A DNA stretch of 64,000 bases from Suillus spraguei (Eukaryota; Basidiomycota; Agaricomycetes; Boletales; Suillaceae): NCBI GenBank assembly GCA_016800925.1, contig JABCPU010000058.1, forward strand, positions 124,001 through 188,000, in the 5' to 3' direction. Shown here one piece after another: positions 11,725 to 20,669 of the stretch (position 1 is its first letter; every line of letters starts with the position of its first letter). The position numbers and the translations under genes are program-made. Under the pieces are notes generated by a model. It searched no databases. It worked only from the letters and a program-made list of their open reading frames with translations, and had not been told where the DNA came from.

Positions 11725-12413
11725 ATGTCGACCCCAGGAGCATTTGCAGATTCCCCAACGGCACAATCCCAGTCCTCTCCTTACGCATACTACCCACCGG
11801 GAACACTTCCTGATGTATCTCAGCCCCAGTCCTCCCAAACTGCTACTACGGCTGCAGGCTCAAGCTCCTCTGCGAGTCAACCACAATCACGCCAGGCAGC
11901 CGAGGAAGCCCGCAAGGATCGCACTCTAGCTGAATTCCTTGTCATGCTCGATGAATATGAACCCTTGGTACACGTGTAGCTCTCGTAATCTAAGTGGAGC
12001 TGAAAGTGCTTTCCAGATTCCCAATGAAGTAACAGACTACTATCTCCAAAGGGTGGGGTTTGAATGCGAAGACGTGCGGCTGTAAGTATCCAAATGCGTT
12101 TGCTGGTACAGACTCATTACGTCCACGCTGTGCAGAAAACGCCTGCTTTCCCTGGCTGCGCAGAAGTTCGTGTCAGATATTGCTGCCGATGCCTACCAGC
12201 ATGCTCGTATACGTACGAATGCTGTTGGTGGTCGTGCTCGAGGCCCCCTCAGTGGGCCAGGGTCAAAGGTACGTCAATTTTCTTCACCACCTTGCCTTGC
12301 GTAATATACCTTACTTTTAGGATAAGACAAGGACCGCGCTGACAATGGATGACTTGAGTGCCGCGTTGGCCGAGTACGGCATTAATGCCAAAAAACCAGA
12401 ATTTTATCTGTGA
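11725..12413 (+). CDS. TAF10: TAF10, histone-fold subunit of TFIID and SAGA
   Basis: TBP-associated factor with a histone fold, shared by TFIID and SAGA in other fungi. Exons: 11725-11967, 12017-12081, 12136-12268, 12321-12413; sum 534 nt, 177 aa. The N-terminal 60 residues are Ser/Gln/Pro-rich and disordered. The fold follows: RTLAEFLVMLDEYEPL, IPNEVTDYYLQRVGFECED, LLSLAAQKFVSDIAADAYQ, HARIRTNA, then TRTALTMDDLSAALAEYG and the terminal NAKKPEFYL. These match TAF10 almost throughout. All introns are 49-54 nt with GT-AG ends and join in phase. Looks intact. Confidence 0.95.
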
Positions 12414-13778
12414 GCACGCGGAAGAGTTGCTTAGATTTATCTTTTTCACTTTCACTTGTTGCAATGTATTCTAGATAGTAGCAAGCACAGTAAACCGTGA
12501 AAGGCCCGGGGGAGCACTATGAACCCACATAGACCATCTTCCCTTTGTCATCCGCCGATATCGGATTGAAAATGTCGTCTCGCTTGTGAATGCTTCGTTC
12601 CTGGTCTTACTCTTTAATGGCGACACCGTTGAACCTGCAATAGGAAGCGAGCTGCCTGCGGTGCTTTATGGCCGCACTATACTTTCGGAGAGGCGTACGC
12701 AAAATAAGCGCGATGCGATGCGGCTGCAATTTTAATCTCTCTGAACTCGACAGTTTTATGAATTTAGTCAAGATTCTACATGCGCTTCATAGGCAGGAAA
12801 CCCATCTACAAATTCAGTCACTCACCGACCAGTCCTCCCGATAGGAGAAAAAAATTACCGGTGAAAATTCCACCCGCTGTGCAAGTTTGTCGAAAGGTTG
12901 AGGCATGATGTATGAATTCTTAGCAAGTATGCATTAATCTTTAGCACTCACTGCGACTTACCATTGAATCCAGCACGGCCGGAGTGCGCACCGCCAGATA
13001 TAAATGAAGGCATGAATTAGCTACTAGTTGGTTTTCCATGCTGTTCTCAAGGAGAATTCCTACACGATATAACAATTCATCACATCAGGCGATGGGTGTA
13101 AGAGCCAACGGAAGATAGATGAAGAACGCGGATATGGTGAGCGCATGAGCGGATATAACTTCGATATTTTAAGGGAACAAGTGACGTGATGACGATTCTG
13201 ACTCCGAGTCGGGAGGATCTTCGTGGTATGTAGTAATAAAATTTTGACCCTTGCACTCTCGGACAAGTTAAGGGGTCTACACCTGTCCAATGCCGCAAAA
13301 ATGCCACGGGAAAGCACCGTGTACGTGCGGGTCTTCATGACCCGCACCGTAGCCGTACCCGCCAGACCCGTCAGCGAAACTGCGGTTTTACCCGTACCCG
13401 TGCTCTACCCCAATAGCAGCCAAAAATGAAGGGGGGTACGCAAAACACGCACCGTATATGTTCTACCTCTGCAGCAAGCAGCGTGCCACGTTTTCTGGGG
13501 CAACCAAGCAGAAGTTGAACAAATAGACGAACATTACATTCTCAATATGTCATTCTTCTTCCTTGCTATGTACTGTCCAGCACCTTCATCACTCAGCCAC
13601 AGATCCTCCATATGTACCTACTTTGCGTCCGTCTTCCCACTTCCGCTTTGTTCTATCATCATCGCTGAGTCTTTGTTAGACTTCAAGTCCATACGCCTTA
13701 GCACACTCAGTGAGAAGGTCTGCACTGTTCGCATCACTAGCTCCCTTAGCTACTAGTAACTCGTTGTGCTTCGCCGCC
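12414..13778. other. intergenic with a GC-rich Arg/Pro-like stretch
   Basis: No supported gene. At 13325-13347 a perfect 9 bp inverted repeat (GTGCGGGTC / GACCCGCAC, 5 nt loop) sits inside a C-rich segment (about 13320-13412) with repeated ACCCGTACCCGTG-like words. The remainder is unremarkable. Confidence 0.45.
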
Positions 13779-14546
13779 ATGAGTGCCTATGGCGAACTCT
13801 CGCTTCCCTCCGAGGCTCAGCCAACCGTCGTATACGACTCTCCAACTCCGGAGAAGGGCAAGCCAAATCTCGACCTTTACTATCACGTCGATGAAGCGCA
13901 ACAATCCCATGTTTTCCCCATCGACCCTACCATGAATTCTACTGGCAAAACGACCTCTACTAGTTCCCACCATCGAGCTCCAGATTTCAGGAAGAGGCTG
14001 GTGGAGAGGGATGGTTCATGTGTTGCCACTGAAACAGACCACACAGCTTGTGGCGCAGCTCACTTGATCGCTTTTAGCAAAGGGGATGAGGTGCGTATTG
14101 TTGTAAAAATGCCTCATGTCTCGCCAAGCTCACCATGTTCTCCCTGTTGTCTAGTATATCAAAACGCTAATGGAGAGGCGGTCGCTCAACTAGTGGTATT
14201 TCTGCGTGTACCTGCTGATTATTGTGATGTTCCACTGGCAGTGTACTTATCTTGGAATAGATACCAAACCTATATACGAATCCCAGCGACATTTCCGAAT
14301 CCACCCCTCCTGATAGCGTGGTGCTTCATAACTTCACGCATCCCTTGCCAGTCTCACAGCAAAACCCATCCCAGCAGTCCACAATACCTGATCGCGCGCG
14401 TTCAAGTCCATATCGCCCCTAACGATTGGCCATCAGACTTACTCTTTGGCGTGGTTTATGCACAAGCCATGCTCCATCCATGGGGACTAGACGCCTACAG
14501 AGTGAACCCATCAGTGCGGTTTCCCATGATAAAATTCTCTGGCTAA
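13779..14546 (+). pseudogene. HNH-nuclease family gene, probably degenerate
   Basis: Belongs to the large basidiomycete family of uncharacterised HNH-nuclease-like proteins. Exon 1 (13779-14090) reads PDFRKRLVERDGSCVATE and CGAAHLIAFSKGDE; the His of AHLI and the surrounding layout match the HNH motif. A 64 nt intron (14091-14154) leads to YIKTLMERR, after which a stop comes at once. Farther on, 14416-14490 reads NDWPSDLLFGVVYAQAMLH, the conserved C-terminal block of this family, but the linking segment that usually follows the HNH core is missing or unrecognisable. An unspliced frame from 13710 reaches 14546 with no stop, so an alternative short protein is possible. I think it is a decayed or truncated copy. 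Confidence 0.6.
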
Positions 14547-14573
14547 CAGAATTTTATCATGGGAAACCGCACT
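14513..14573. repeat. perfect 26 bp inverted repeat with 9 nt loop
   Basis: Arm 14513-14538 and arm 14548-14573 are exact reverse complements around the loop CTGGCTAAC. The hairpin covers the last codons and stop of the open frame of the HNH gene. It would fold very stably as DNA or RNA. It could be a fold-back insertion footprint or a relic of a small inverted-repeat element. Confidence 0.9.
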
Positions 14574-15083
14574 TGACTCATAATGTGGGCAGGGAAAGTT
14601 GAATGAAGGAGGGGTGCATATGGCAGAGAAACGCCAGCATGATGACGACGAACGAGATTTGCGACGCAACATACGGTTGCGACTGTCAGGGGATCAATAA
14701 CCATGTTGTATTAGAGCCCCTCTAGTAGAATCATCCTTGCATGTCTCTCAGCCTTCTTGCATACTCCATTCAGCTTATATGCATCATTTTGTCTCAGTAT
14801 TATTCAGTATTATTGCAATTCCATGTAACAAGCCTGTGCCATGTTGTGCAATAACGCGCGACGTCTCAACGCATTGCAGTTCTGGGCTCACATCTTATAT
14901 CATCGTAGCGCCGTGTTCGCGCCAGTTCCCGACTCCATCAGCTTGTTGCGATGCCTGAGCAATTGCTTGTTCTATGTCCGCTCACTTTGCCTGAGTGATT
15001 ACTGTGTACATGACGAACCCGATCACAATGTTTTTACGCCTTCCATTACCGAATCTCCTTCGTTGTCCCAGTATGTAATCTGA
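14574..15083. other. intergenic between HNH relic and retrotransposon
   Basis: Short open frames only; I recognise nothing here. Confidence 0.4.
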
Positions 15084-15088
15084 GAAAG

Positions 15089-15302
15089 TGGAACCCTGTC
15101 CGGGAAATGACAAGGAACACTAAGCAGATCGGACAAAGGTAACAGGACGAAACTGTGGATTCTTAGAGCGTTGTACTAATGAGTACGTGATGGTAGGTAG
15201 GAGACCCGAGTCTAAAAGGAACAGTACAAGAATCGCAGAATATAAGGGGATGTGTCACATGACGTGTGATAATGTAAGCAAGTGGTAAGCAGTCGGCTTA
15301 CA
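15089..15302 (-). repeat. 3' LTR of the chromovirus
   Basis: 214 bp; begins TGGAACCCTG and ends GGCTTACA on the plus strand; identical to the copy at 20451-20664. Confidence 0.95.
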
Positions 15303-15337
15303 CCCTCTCAGTCTTCAAAACATTGCTACGCTCCGTG

Positions 15338-15530
15338 TCTTCATCAGTCATTCGAGGGCGCAGACAATGCGGCTTTTCTTCGGAACGGACGTGTCTTCAT
15401 CAGTCACCCGAGAGGCGCGTATGCGGCTTTTCTTCTTCAGCTCAAGGTATATCGTCTTCGGAACGGATAGTCTTCATCAGTCACTCGAGGGGCGCGTATG
15501 CGGCTTTTCTTCTTCAGATCAAGTTATTTC
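15338..15530. repeat. three imperfect tandem units before the 3' LTR of the chromovirus
   Basis: Units start at 15338, 15394 and 15471, each with TCTTCATCAGTCA, then a C/GAGxGGCGC word and ATGCGGCTTTTCTTC. Spacing is 56 and 77 bp. They lie in the 3' untranslated part of the element and just overlap the end of pol. Confidence 0.8.
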
Positions 15531-18500
15531 GTCGATGTGGCTGGAGGATGGTGTTGAGATATCGTTGTCATGATGAGGATGTGATTGTTGATATTGTGTG
15601 AGTACGTCAGTGCCTTCTAACTCTTTTCCTGGGACCCATATGTCAGCCTCTGGTCCGTACCCCGTCCAGCGAACGAGGTATTGTCTTCCGCGGCCACGCG
15701 TTCTGCTGTCTATGACTCTGTCGATTTCCCACTCTTGCGTTCCGCTTTGCGTGACGACAGGACCTGGTCGTTGAAGCTTGCGGGATGGATAGAGGTCTGC
15801 GTCATTGGGAACGTGACGCTTCAGTTCGGACGCGTGGAAAGTGGGATAAACATTAGTATGATCTGGTAAGTCAAGTGTATAATTGGATGACTCAGGGTTG
15901 GCAGACACTATAGCATAGGGCCCGTCGAACCGTGGCATGAACTTCGCCACGCGTTTGTTGTTACCATTGAGATATTCTCTTCTTCGGTGCGCTGTCGACA
16001 GGTACACAAGATCGCCCACTTGGAACGACGGATCCACGCTGCGATGTGCATTTGCAGCGTTTGCCTGTGCTATCCGGGATGCTAGCAGTGCGTCGTGTGC
16101 GTCCGCGACGTCTGTCTTCAAGCAGACGATTGCCTCCAGAGCATTTGCGATGTCGTTTGGGAAATCGTCGCGCACTTGGTTGATGTGTTCTGGCGTTAGT
16201 GGGGGTAGTAGTCGAGGTGTTCGACCGAGGTGGAGGTGGAATGGCGTGTAGCCAGTAGATGCGTTCTTTGTTGCCATTATGTTGAATTGCACGCGTGGTA
16301 GCGCTGTTACCCAACCTGTTTGATGACGGTCAACGAAGTACCTGAGTGCTTGATCAACTGTTTTGTTAGTGCGCTCGCTAGCGCCGTCTGTCTGTGGGTG
16401 ATAAGCTGTGGACATTTTTAGTTTGATTCCGGTGAGACGATGTAATGCCTTCCAGAATTTGGAGGTGAATAGTTTATCTCTGTCTGAGACGATACTTAAA
16501 GGCAAACCATTTTCGCAATACCAGTTGTCGAAGAACAGGTTTGCAATCTCGCGTGCGTTCATATTCATTCTGCAGGGGACGAGTCGTATGTCGGCGCCTA
16601 GTCGATCTGTTATAGTCATAATCCCGTCGAAGCCTCGCTCTGAGGGTAGAGGGCCGATGAAATCTATAGCGACAGAGTCGCCTCGGTTGTCTGGCACTGG
16701 AAGGGGGTGAAGAGGACCTGTTGGTTTCGTTGTGCGGCTTTTATTACGCGCACATTCGGGGCAGGACGGTATGTAGCTCTCCTCGAGGTCGCGTCGCATG
16801 TTGGGCCAGTAATACGACTCTCTGATGGCGGCATAGGACTTATCAATTCCGAAGTGGCCCAGTTGGTCGTGAGCGAGTCGAAAGATAGTTTCACGGAGGT
16901 GAGTGACGCGGGGGATAATGAGTCGGTCATTGAGGTATAGTAGTCCGTCTTGGTGTCGCAGTCCTGGGAGGGAGTCTACCAGCTTTTGAAGCTTAATGCA
17001 CCACGGGTCGATGGTGTAACCTCCCTTGATATCGTTGAACAAAGATTTGTCGGGAGTAATCGAGAGAACGAGTGCGATTGCCGGTATGTGTTGTTGCACG
17101 TTGCTCGGCATGTGCAACGTTTCCTTAACGTAGGATGGGGTGTCTTTGTCGTCAGGTGGCAGTCGTGAAAGTGCATCTGCGACGCAATTTTCTTCTCCTG
17201 GAATATATTCGATGTTAAAGTCGTATTGGCCAAAAAATTCTTGCCAGTGCGCTTGTCGTCGAGAGAGTTCGCGTTGGGTGAGAAAGTTCTCTAAAGTTCT
17301 GTGGTCAGTATAAACGGTGAAAGGGGTACCGAGGAGTTCTATGCGCCACTTCTTTAGCGCGCGAACTATAGCCAACAGTTCTTTTTCGTGCACAGGGTAG
17401 TTCAGTTGAGCTGATCGCAGCTGCATAGAGTCGAAAGCCACTGGGCGAGCTGTTTGTGGTGTAGGTCCGACACTTAGCATGGCACCTACCCTCCAGTCGC
17501 TTGCGTCGCAAGTGACGAAGATCTTGTTGTCGCCCAGTTTGTCATGATCGATCGTAGTGAGACAGTCGCGGCTTATGACAAGCTGCTTTATAGCGTCAAA
17601 AGCTGTCTGGTGCTCGTCAGTCCAACCTGGCCAGTCGTGTTCGCTTGCCTTGGTTGTTAATGGCGTAAGCATTCGGGTATGGTCGGCCAGACTTGGTAGA
17701 AACTGATCGAGATAGCGTACGAGACCGAGAAAAGAGCGTACGTCGCTCGTGGAGGTGGGCACAGGCCAATCTAGGATGCGTTTTGCCTTTGAGGCATCCG
17801 CCTCGATACCTGAAGCTGAAATGCGATGTCCGAGGAAATCAATTTCAGTACAAAACAAAGAAGTCTTTTTTGGAGAACAAAACAAGGATGCCTTGCGCAA
17901 GGCATCGAGGACGAGCTTAATGTTCTTGGCGTGTTCCGCCACCATTTGAGACCATATTATGATGTCGTCTAGGTACGCGTGACATATTTTGCCGATGAGG
18001 CCTCTGAGCGCGATGAACATTCGACGTTGGTGAGTTGCTGGTGCGTTTCTCCCGCCTTGTGGCATCACAGTCCATTCATGCAGACCGTTGGGAGTATCTA
18101 TCGCAGTATATTTGATGTCGTCGGGGTGGATCCGAGTCTGAAAAAAGGAGTTTGTCATGTCTATTTTGCCAAATATCTTACCCTTAGCGCAATCTCGGAG
18201 TATTTCGTCGATCCGTGGCAATGGATGGTTGTCTGGAACTGTGTTAGCATTGAGCGCGCGATAATCATTCACCCAACGTGGCAAAGCAGTCGGGTCCTTC
18301 TTGGGGATAAGAAACGCTGGTGAGACGAATGAACTTGAAGAAGGACGGAGGCGTCCCGCTGCTATATGCTGGTTCAGCAGGGTATCCCATGCTTCTCGAT
18401 ACTTGCGTGGAGTGTTGTATCTTCGGCACTGTATGACCTTGTTAGGATCTTTGAGTGTGATCCGATGTACGATATCTGTTGGGAGCTGGTTAATGTGCGG

Positions 18501-20318
18501 AATATCATCAGGGAACCTGTCTTCATATTTCCGTCGCATTTCTTTGTCGAGACGTTCGAGATGTTCCTTATTCGCTTCAATGAAAGCCAGGGCGTCGATC
18601 CGTTTTCTCAGTAGTGCGACGACATTTGGGGTTTCGGTGACAGTGTTTGTGTTATCGATGCGGTCGACGAGTACACCTTTGAGTTCTTTGACTACCGTCT
18701 TGCGAAGTCGATAAATTTCTCGTGCAGTTGGTATCGACACTGTGGTGGGCAGTTCGTGTTTTGGCGGGTTAAGAAGATCGTAATCACAATCTTTGACAAT
18801 ACATGTACGGGAGTCGTGATCTATAACAAGAGAATTATGCGATAAGAAGGGCCCCCCGAGGAGGAGGGGAACAGCCAGATTTGGCGCAATGATAGCGCGT
18901 ATCGTGCGAGAAGTCCAGTCATGCGTAACAGATGAAGGAGACAGAAGAACGTATTCAGAAAATGAAAAAGGGGAAGAACAATTGTCTATGAATGCGGAAT
19001 TCGCTTCTATGTCTGCGTGTAGTTTGCGTCTACGAAGCCCAAGTCGTTCGACGACGTTCTCGTCAATCAGAACTAAATGTGACCCGTGGTCAATCAACGC
19101 TTCGATACGTTCAAAGGAATTGGAGGAAGGGCCCGTCAAGAGACAGGGCCACAAAAGGTGGGCGGTTTCAAAAGGAGCTACGCACATGTCATCCTCAGAG
19201 TCAGACCCGTCTTCAAGAACAGAAGACGGCATCACAGCTCCTACTGGTCCTATGGCAGCGACAGTCTTTGTCTTAGGTTTCGCGGCGAGAGCGTCCGTTT
19301 CCGTCAGCGTCTTGTAAGAAGAAGCATCGGGTGCGCCTTCGGTACAGTCTTTGGACTGGTGCGATACGTAGAACTTCCGGCACTTGAAGCAGCCTTTGTG
19401 TTTTGCCAACAAGGTGCGTTCGGCTTCCGTGAGTGAGCCCAGGCGAGTGGATGACGGATTGTAAGCTTTGGTAGTGGTTGTTTTGTTAAACGAGGTCGTT
19501 GTACGCTTTGATGATTTGTGTAATTCCTCGGCGATCTTTCTGTGTGAGGCAAGGTCCTCGAGACGTTCGTCGTCGAGGTGTTTTACTTCCTCGATCCAGT
19601 CTTTAAGAGAAAGGTCATCAGCGAGTTTCGCTCTGAATACAGGGATGGTGAGCTCATCGCAGATGTGCGCTTCAAGTTGGTCGCGAAGTTGCGATTCAGA
19701 GAGATAAGCAGGGTTGCCGTAGAGCAGAGCGTTTTGGTTCTGGACGTCCAGAGCCCACTCGTAGAACGGGCGGGTTCCTTGGCGTGAGCCTAGGACCTTT
19801 TTGCGCAGTTTATTGGCCCAGTGACTTTCGAGCCAAGCGTTACGGAAAGCCTTCATGTACGCCGCGAAGGTACCAGCGTTGAGTACGGTTCGTTGAGTCA
19901 AGTACCACGTGTGTAGGCGTGGATCTAACATTCCAAATGCTACCATTTTCACCTGGTCAGCCGCCTTGATCTCCTTATGCAGGAAATACGTTTCACAAGC
20001 GTTTTCCCAATCGTGGGCGACTTGTGGCGTGATTTCCCCTGCAGTGAGTTTGGGTGGCTTGCTGGGAGCAGATTGCTCCACGGTGGCTGTCTTGGTCATG
20101 GTACGGGGACGGGTGGGGACTATATGCGCGTCGTTTGAGTCAGAGTCTGATGAGGAGTCACTATACGTTCTGGCGGGTACGATACGCGTGTTAGGCGTGG
20201 CGTTCGAGGTGTTTGGGATCAAGGGAGATATGGGTGACTTGTCAGATGATTGGGAGGATACGGATGGTTCAATGGAAGATTGTTGTCTTTGGTCCCTGGT
20301 ACGCTGTCGCGTAGTCAA
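15519..20318 (-). CDS. gag-pol polyprotein (1599 aa) with C-terminal chromodomain
   Basis: Single-frame polyprotein. In order: Ser/Asp-rich N-terminus; capsid region (AHDWENACETYF, WYLTQRTVLNAGTF); zinc knuckle CFKCRKFYVSHQSKDC (C-x2-C-x6-H-x4-C, two residues longer than the classic CCHC); protease with ALIDHGSHLVLI, where D-H-G-S replaces the usual D-[ST]-G; reverse transcriptase with AYLDDIIIWS; RNase H (FVTCDASDWRVGAML); integrase with an H-H-C-C zinc domain and the catalytic region ([37 protein letters not shown]); and a chromodomain near the C-terminus (EWEIDRVIDSR, YLVRWTGYG). No frameshift separates gag from pol. The start at 20316-20318 is the first ATG (MTTRQRTRDQRQQS). No break seen. 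Confidence 0.95.
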   Translation of the reverse strand: MTTRQRTRDQRQQSSIEPSVSSQSSDKSPISPLIPNTSNATPNTRIVPARTYSDSSSDSDSNDAHIVPTRPRTMTKTATVEQSAPSKPPKLTAGEITPQVAHDWENACETYFLHKEIKAADQVKMVAFGMLDPRLHTWYLTQRTVLNAGTFAAYMKAFRNAWLESHWANKLRKKVLGSRQGTRPFYEWALDVQNQNALLYGNPAYLSESQLRDQLEAHICDELTIPVFRAKLADDLSLKDWIEEVKHLDDERLEDLASHRKIAEELHKSSKRTTTSFNKTTTTKAYNPSSTRLGSLTEAERTLLAKHKGCFKCRKFYVSHQSKDCTEGAPDASSYKTLTETDALAAKPKTKTVAAIGPVGAVMPSSVLEDGSDSEDDMCVAPFETAHLLWPCLLTGPSSNSFERIEALIDHGSHLVLIDENVVERLGLRRRKLHADIEANSAFIDNCSSPFSFSEYVLLSPSSVTHDWTSRTIRAIIAPNLAVPLLLGGPFLSHNSLVIDHDSRTCIVKDCDYDLLNPPKHELPTTVSIPTAREIYRLRKTVVKELKGVLVDRIDNTNTVTETPNVVALLRKRIDALAFIEANKEHLERLDKEMRRKYEDRFPDDIPHINQLPTDIVHRITLKDPNKVIQCRRYNTPRKYREAWDTLLNQHIAAGRLRPSSSSFVSPAFLIPKKDPTALPRWVNDYRALNANTVPDNHPLPRIDEILRDCAKGKIFGKIDMTNSFFQTRIHPDDIKYTAIDTPNGLHEWTVMPQGGRNAPATHQRRMFIALRGLIGKICHAYLDDIIIWSQMVAEHAKNIKLVLDALRKASLFCSPKKTSLFCTEIDFLGHRISASGIEADASKAKRILDWPVPTSTSDVRSFLGLVRYLDQFLPSLADHTRMLTPLTTKASEHDWPGWTDEHQTAFDAIKQLVISRDCLTTIDHDKLGDNKIFVTCDASDWRVGAMLSVGPTPQTARPVAFDSMQLRSAQLNYPVHEKELLAIVRALKKWRIELLGTPFTVYTDHRTLENFLTQRELSRRQAHWQEFFGQYDFNIEYIPGEENCVADALSRLPPDDKDTPSYVKETLHMPSNVQQHIPAIALVLSITPDKSLFNDIKGGYTIDPWCIKLQKLVDSLPGLRHQDGLLYLNDRLIIPRVTHLRETIFRLAHDQLGHFGIDKSYAAIRESYYWPNMRRDLEESYIPSCPECARNKSRTTKPTGPLHPLPVPDNRGDSVAIDFIGPLPSERGFDGIMTITDRLGADIRLVPCRMNMNAREIANLFFDNWYCENGLPLSIVSDRDKLFTSKFWKALHRLTGIKLKMSTAYHPQTDGASERTNKTVDQALRYFVDRHQTGWVTALPRVQFNIMATKNASTGYTPFHLHLGRTPRLLPPLTPEHINQVRDDFPNDIANALEAIVCLKTDVADAHDALLASRIAQANAANAHRSVDPSFQVGDLVYLSTAHRRREYLNGNNKRVAKFMPRFDGPYAIVSANPESSNYTLDLPDHTNVYPTFHASELKRHVPNDADLYPSRKLQRPGPVVTQSGTQEWEIDRVIDSRTRGRGRQYLVRWTGYGPEADIWVPGKELEGTDVLTQYQQSHPHHDNDISTPSSSHIDEIT

Positions 20319-20450
20319 GGAGGTGGGGACAGACGGTTTTCTCCTTTCGGAAGACAGTTTGGCGGGTCAGGTAGTGGGCGGGCAGCCCGGCGGTTCGAGG
20401 GATAGTCGTTTAAATAAACAACACAAGTTCCGTTTCTGTTAAAAAAAAAG

Positions 20451-20664
20451 TGGAACCCTGTCCGGGAAATGACAAGGAACACTAAGCAGATCGGACAAAG
20501 GTAACAGGACGAAACTGTGGATTCTTAGAGCGTTGTACTAATGAGTACGTGATGGTAGGTAGGAGACCCGAGTCTAAAAGGAACAGTACAAGAATCGCAG
20601 AATATAAGGGGATGTGTCACATGACGTGTGATAATGTAAGCAAGTGGTAAGCAGTCGGCTTACA
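20451..20664 (-). repeat. 5' LTR of the chromovirus
   Basis: 214 bp, identical partner of 15089-15302. On the element strand a TTATATTC stretch in mid-LTR (about 20602) may act as TATA box. Confidence 0.95.
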
Positions 20665-20669
20665 GAAAG

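Larger units (their letters stand above)
15084..20669 (-). mobile_element. intact Ty3/gypsy chromovirus, recent insertion
   Basis: A complete LTR retrotransposon on the minus strand: LTRs at 15089-15302 and 20451-20664 (214 bp each, TG...CA), identical by eye base for base, flanked by the 5 bp target duplication GAAAG (15084-15088 and 20665-20669). One unbroken gag-pol frame lies inside. A purine-rich tract (reading AGACTGAGAGGG on the element strand, 15303-15314) abuts the 3' LTR and serves as polypurine tract. Next to the 5' LTR is a run of ten T on the element strand, then AACAGAAACGG; no standard tRNA primer site is obvious. Identical LTRs and an open frame point to a very recent, perhaps still active, copy. 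Confidence 0.95.

Noticed and set aside
18889..20442. Plus-strand ORFs across the intact chromovirus
   Set aside because: Shadows of the 1599-codon gag-pol frame.
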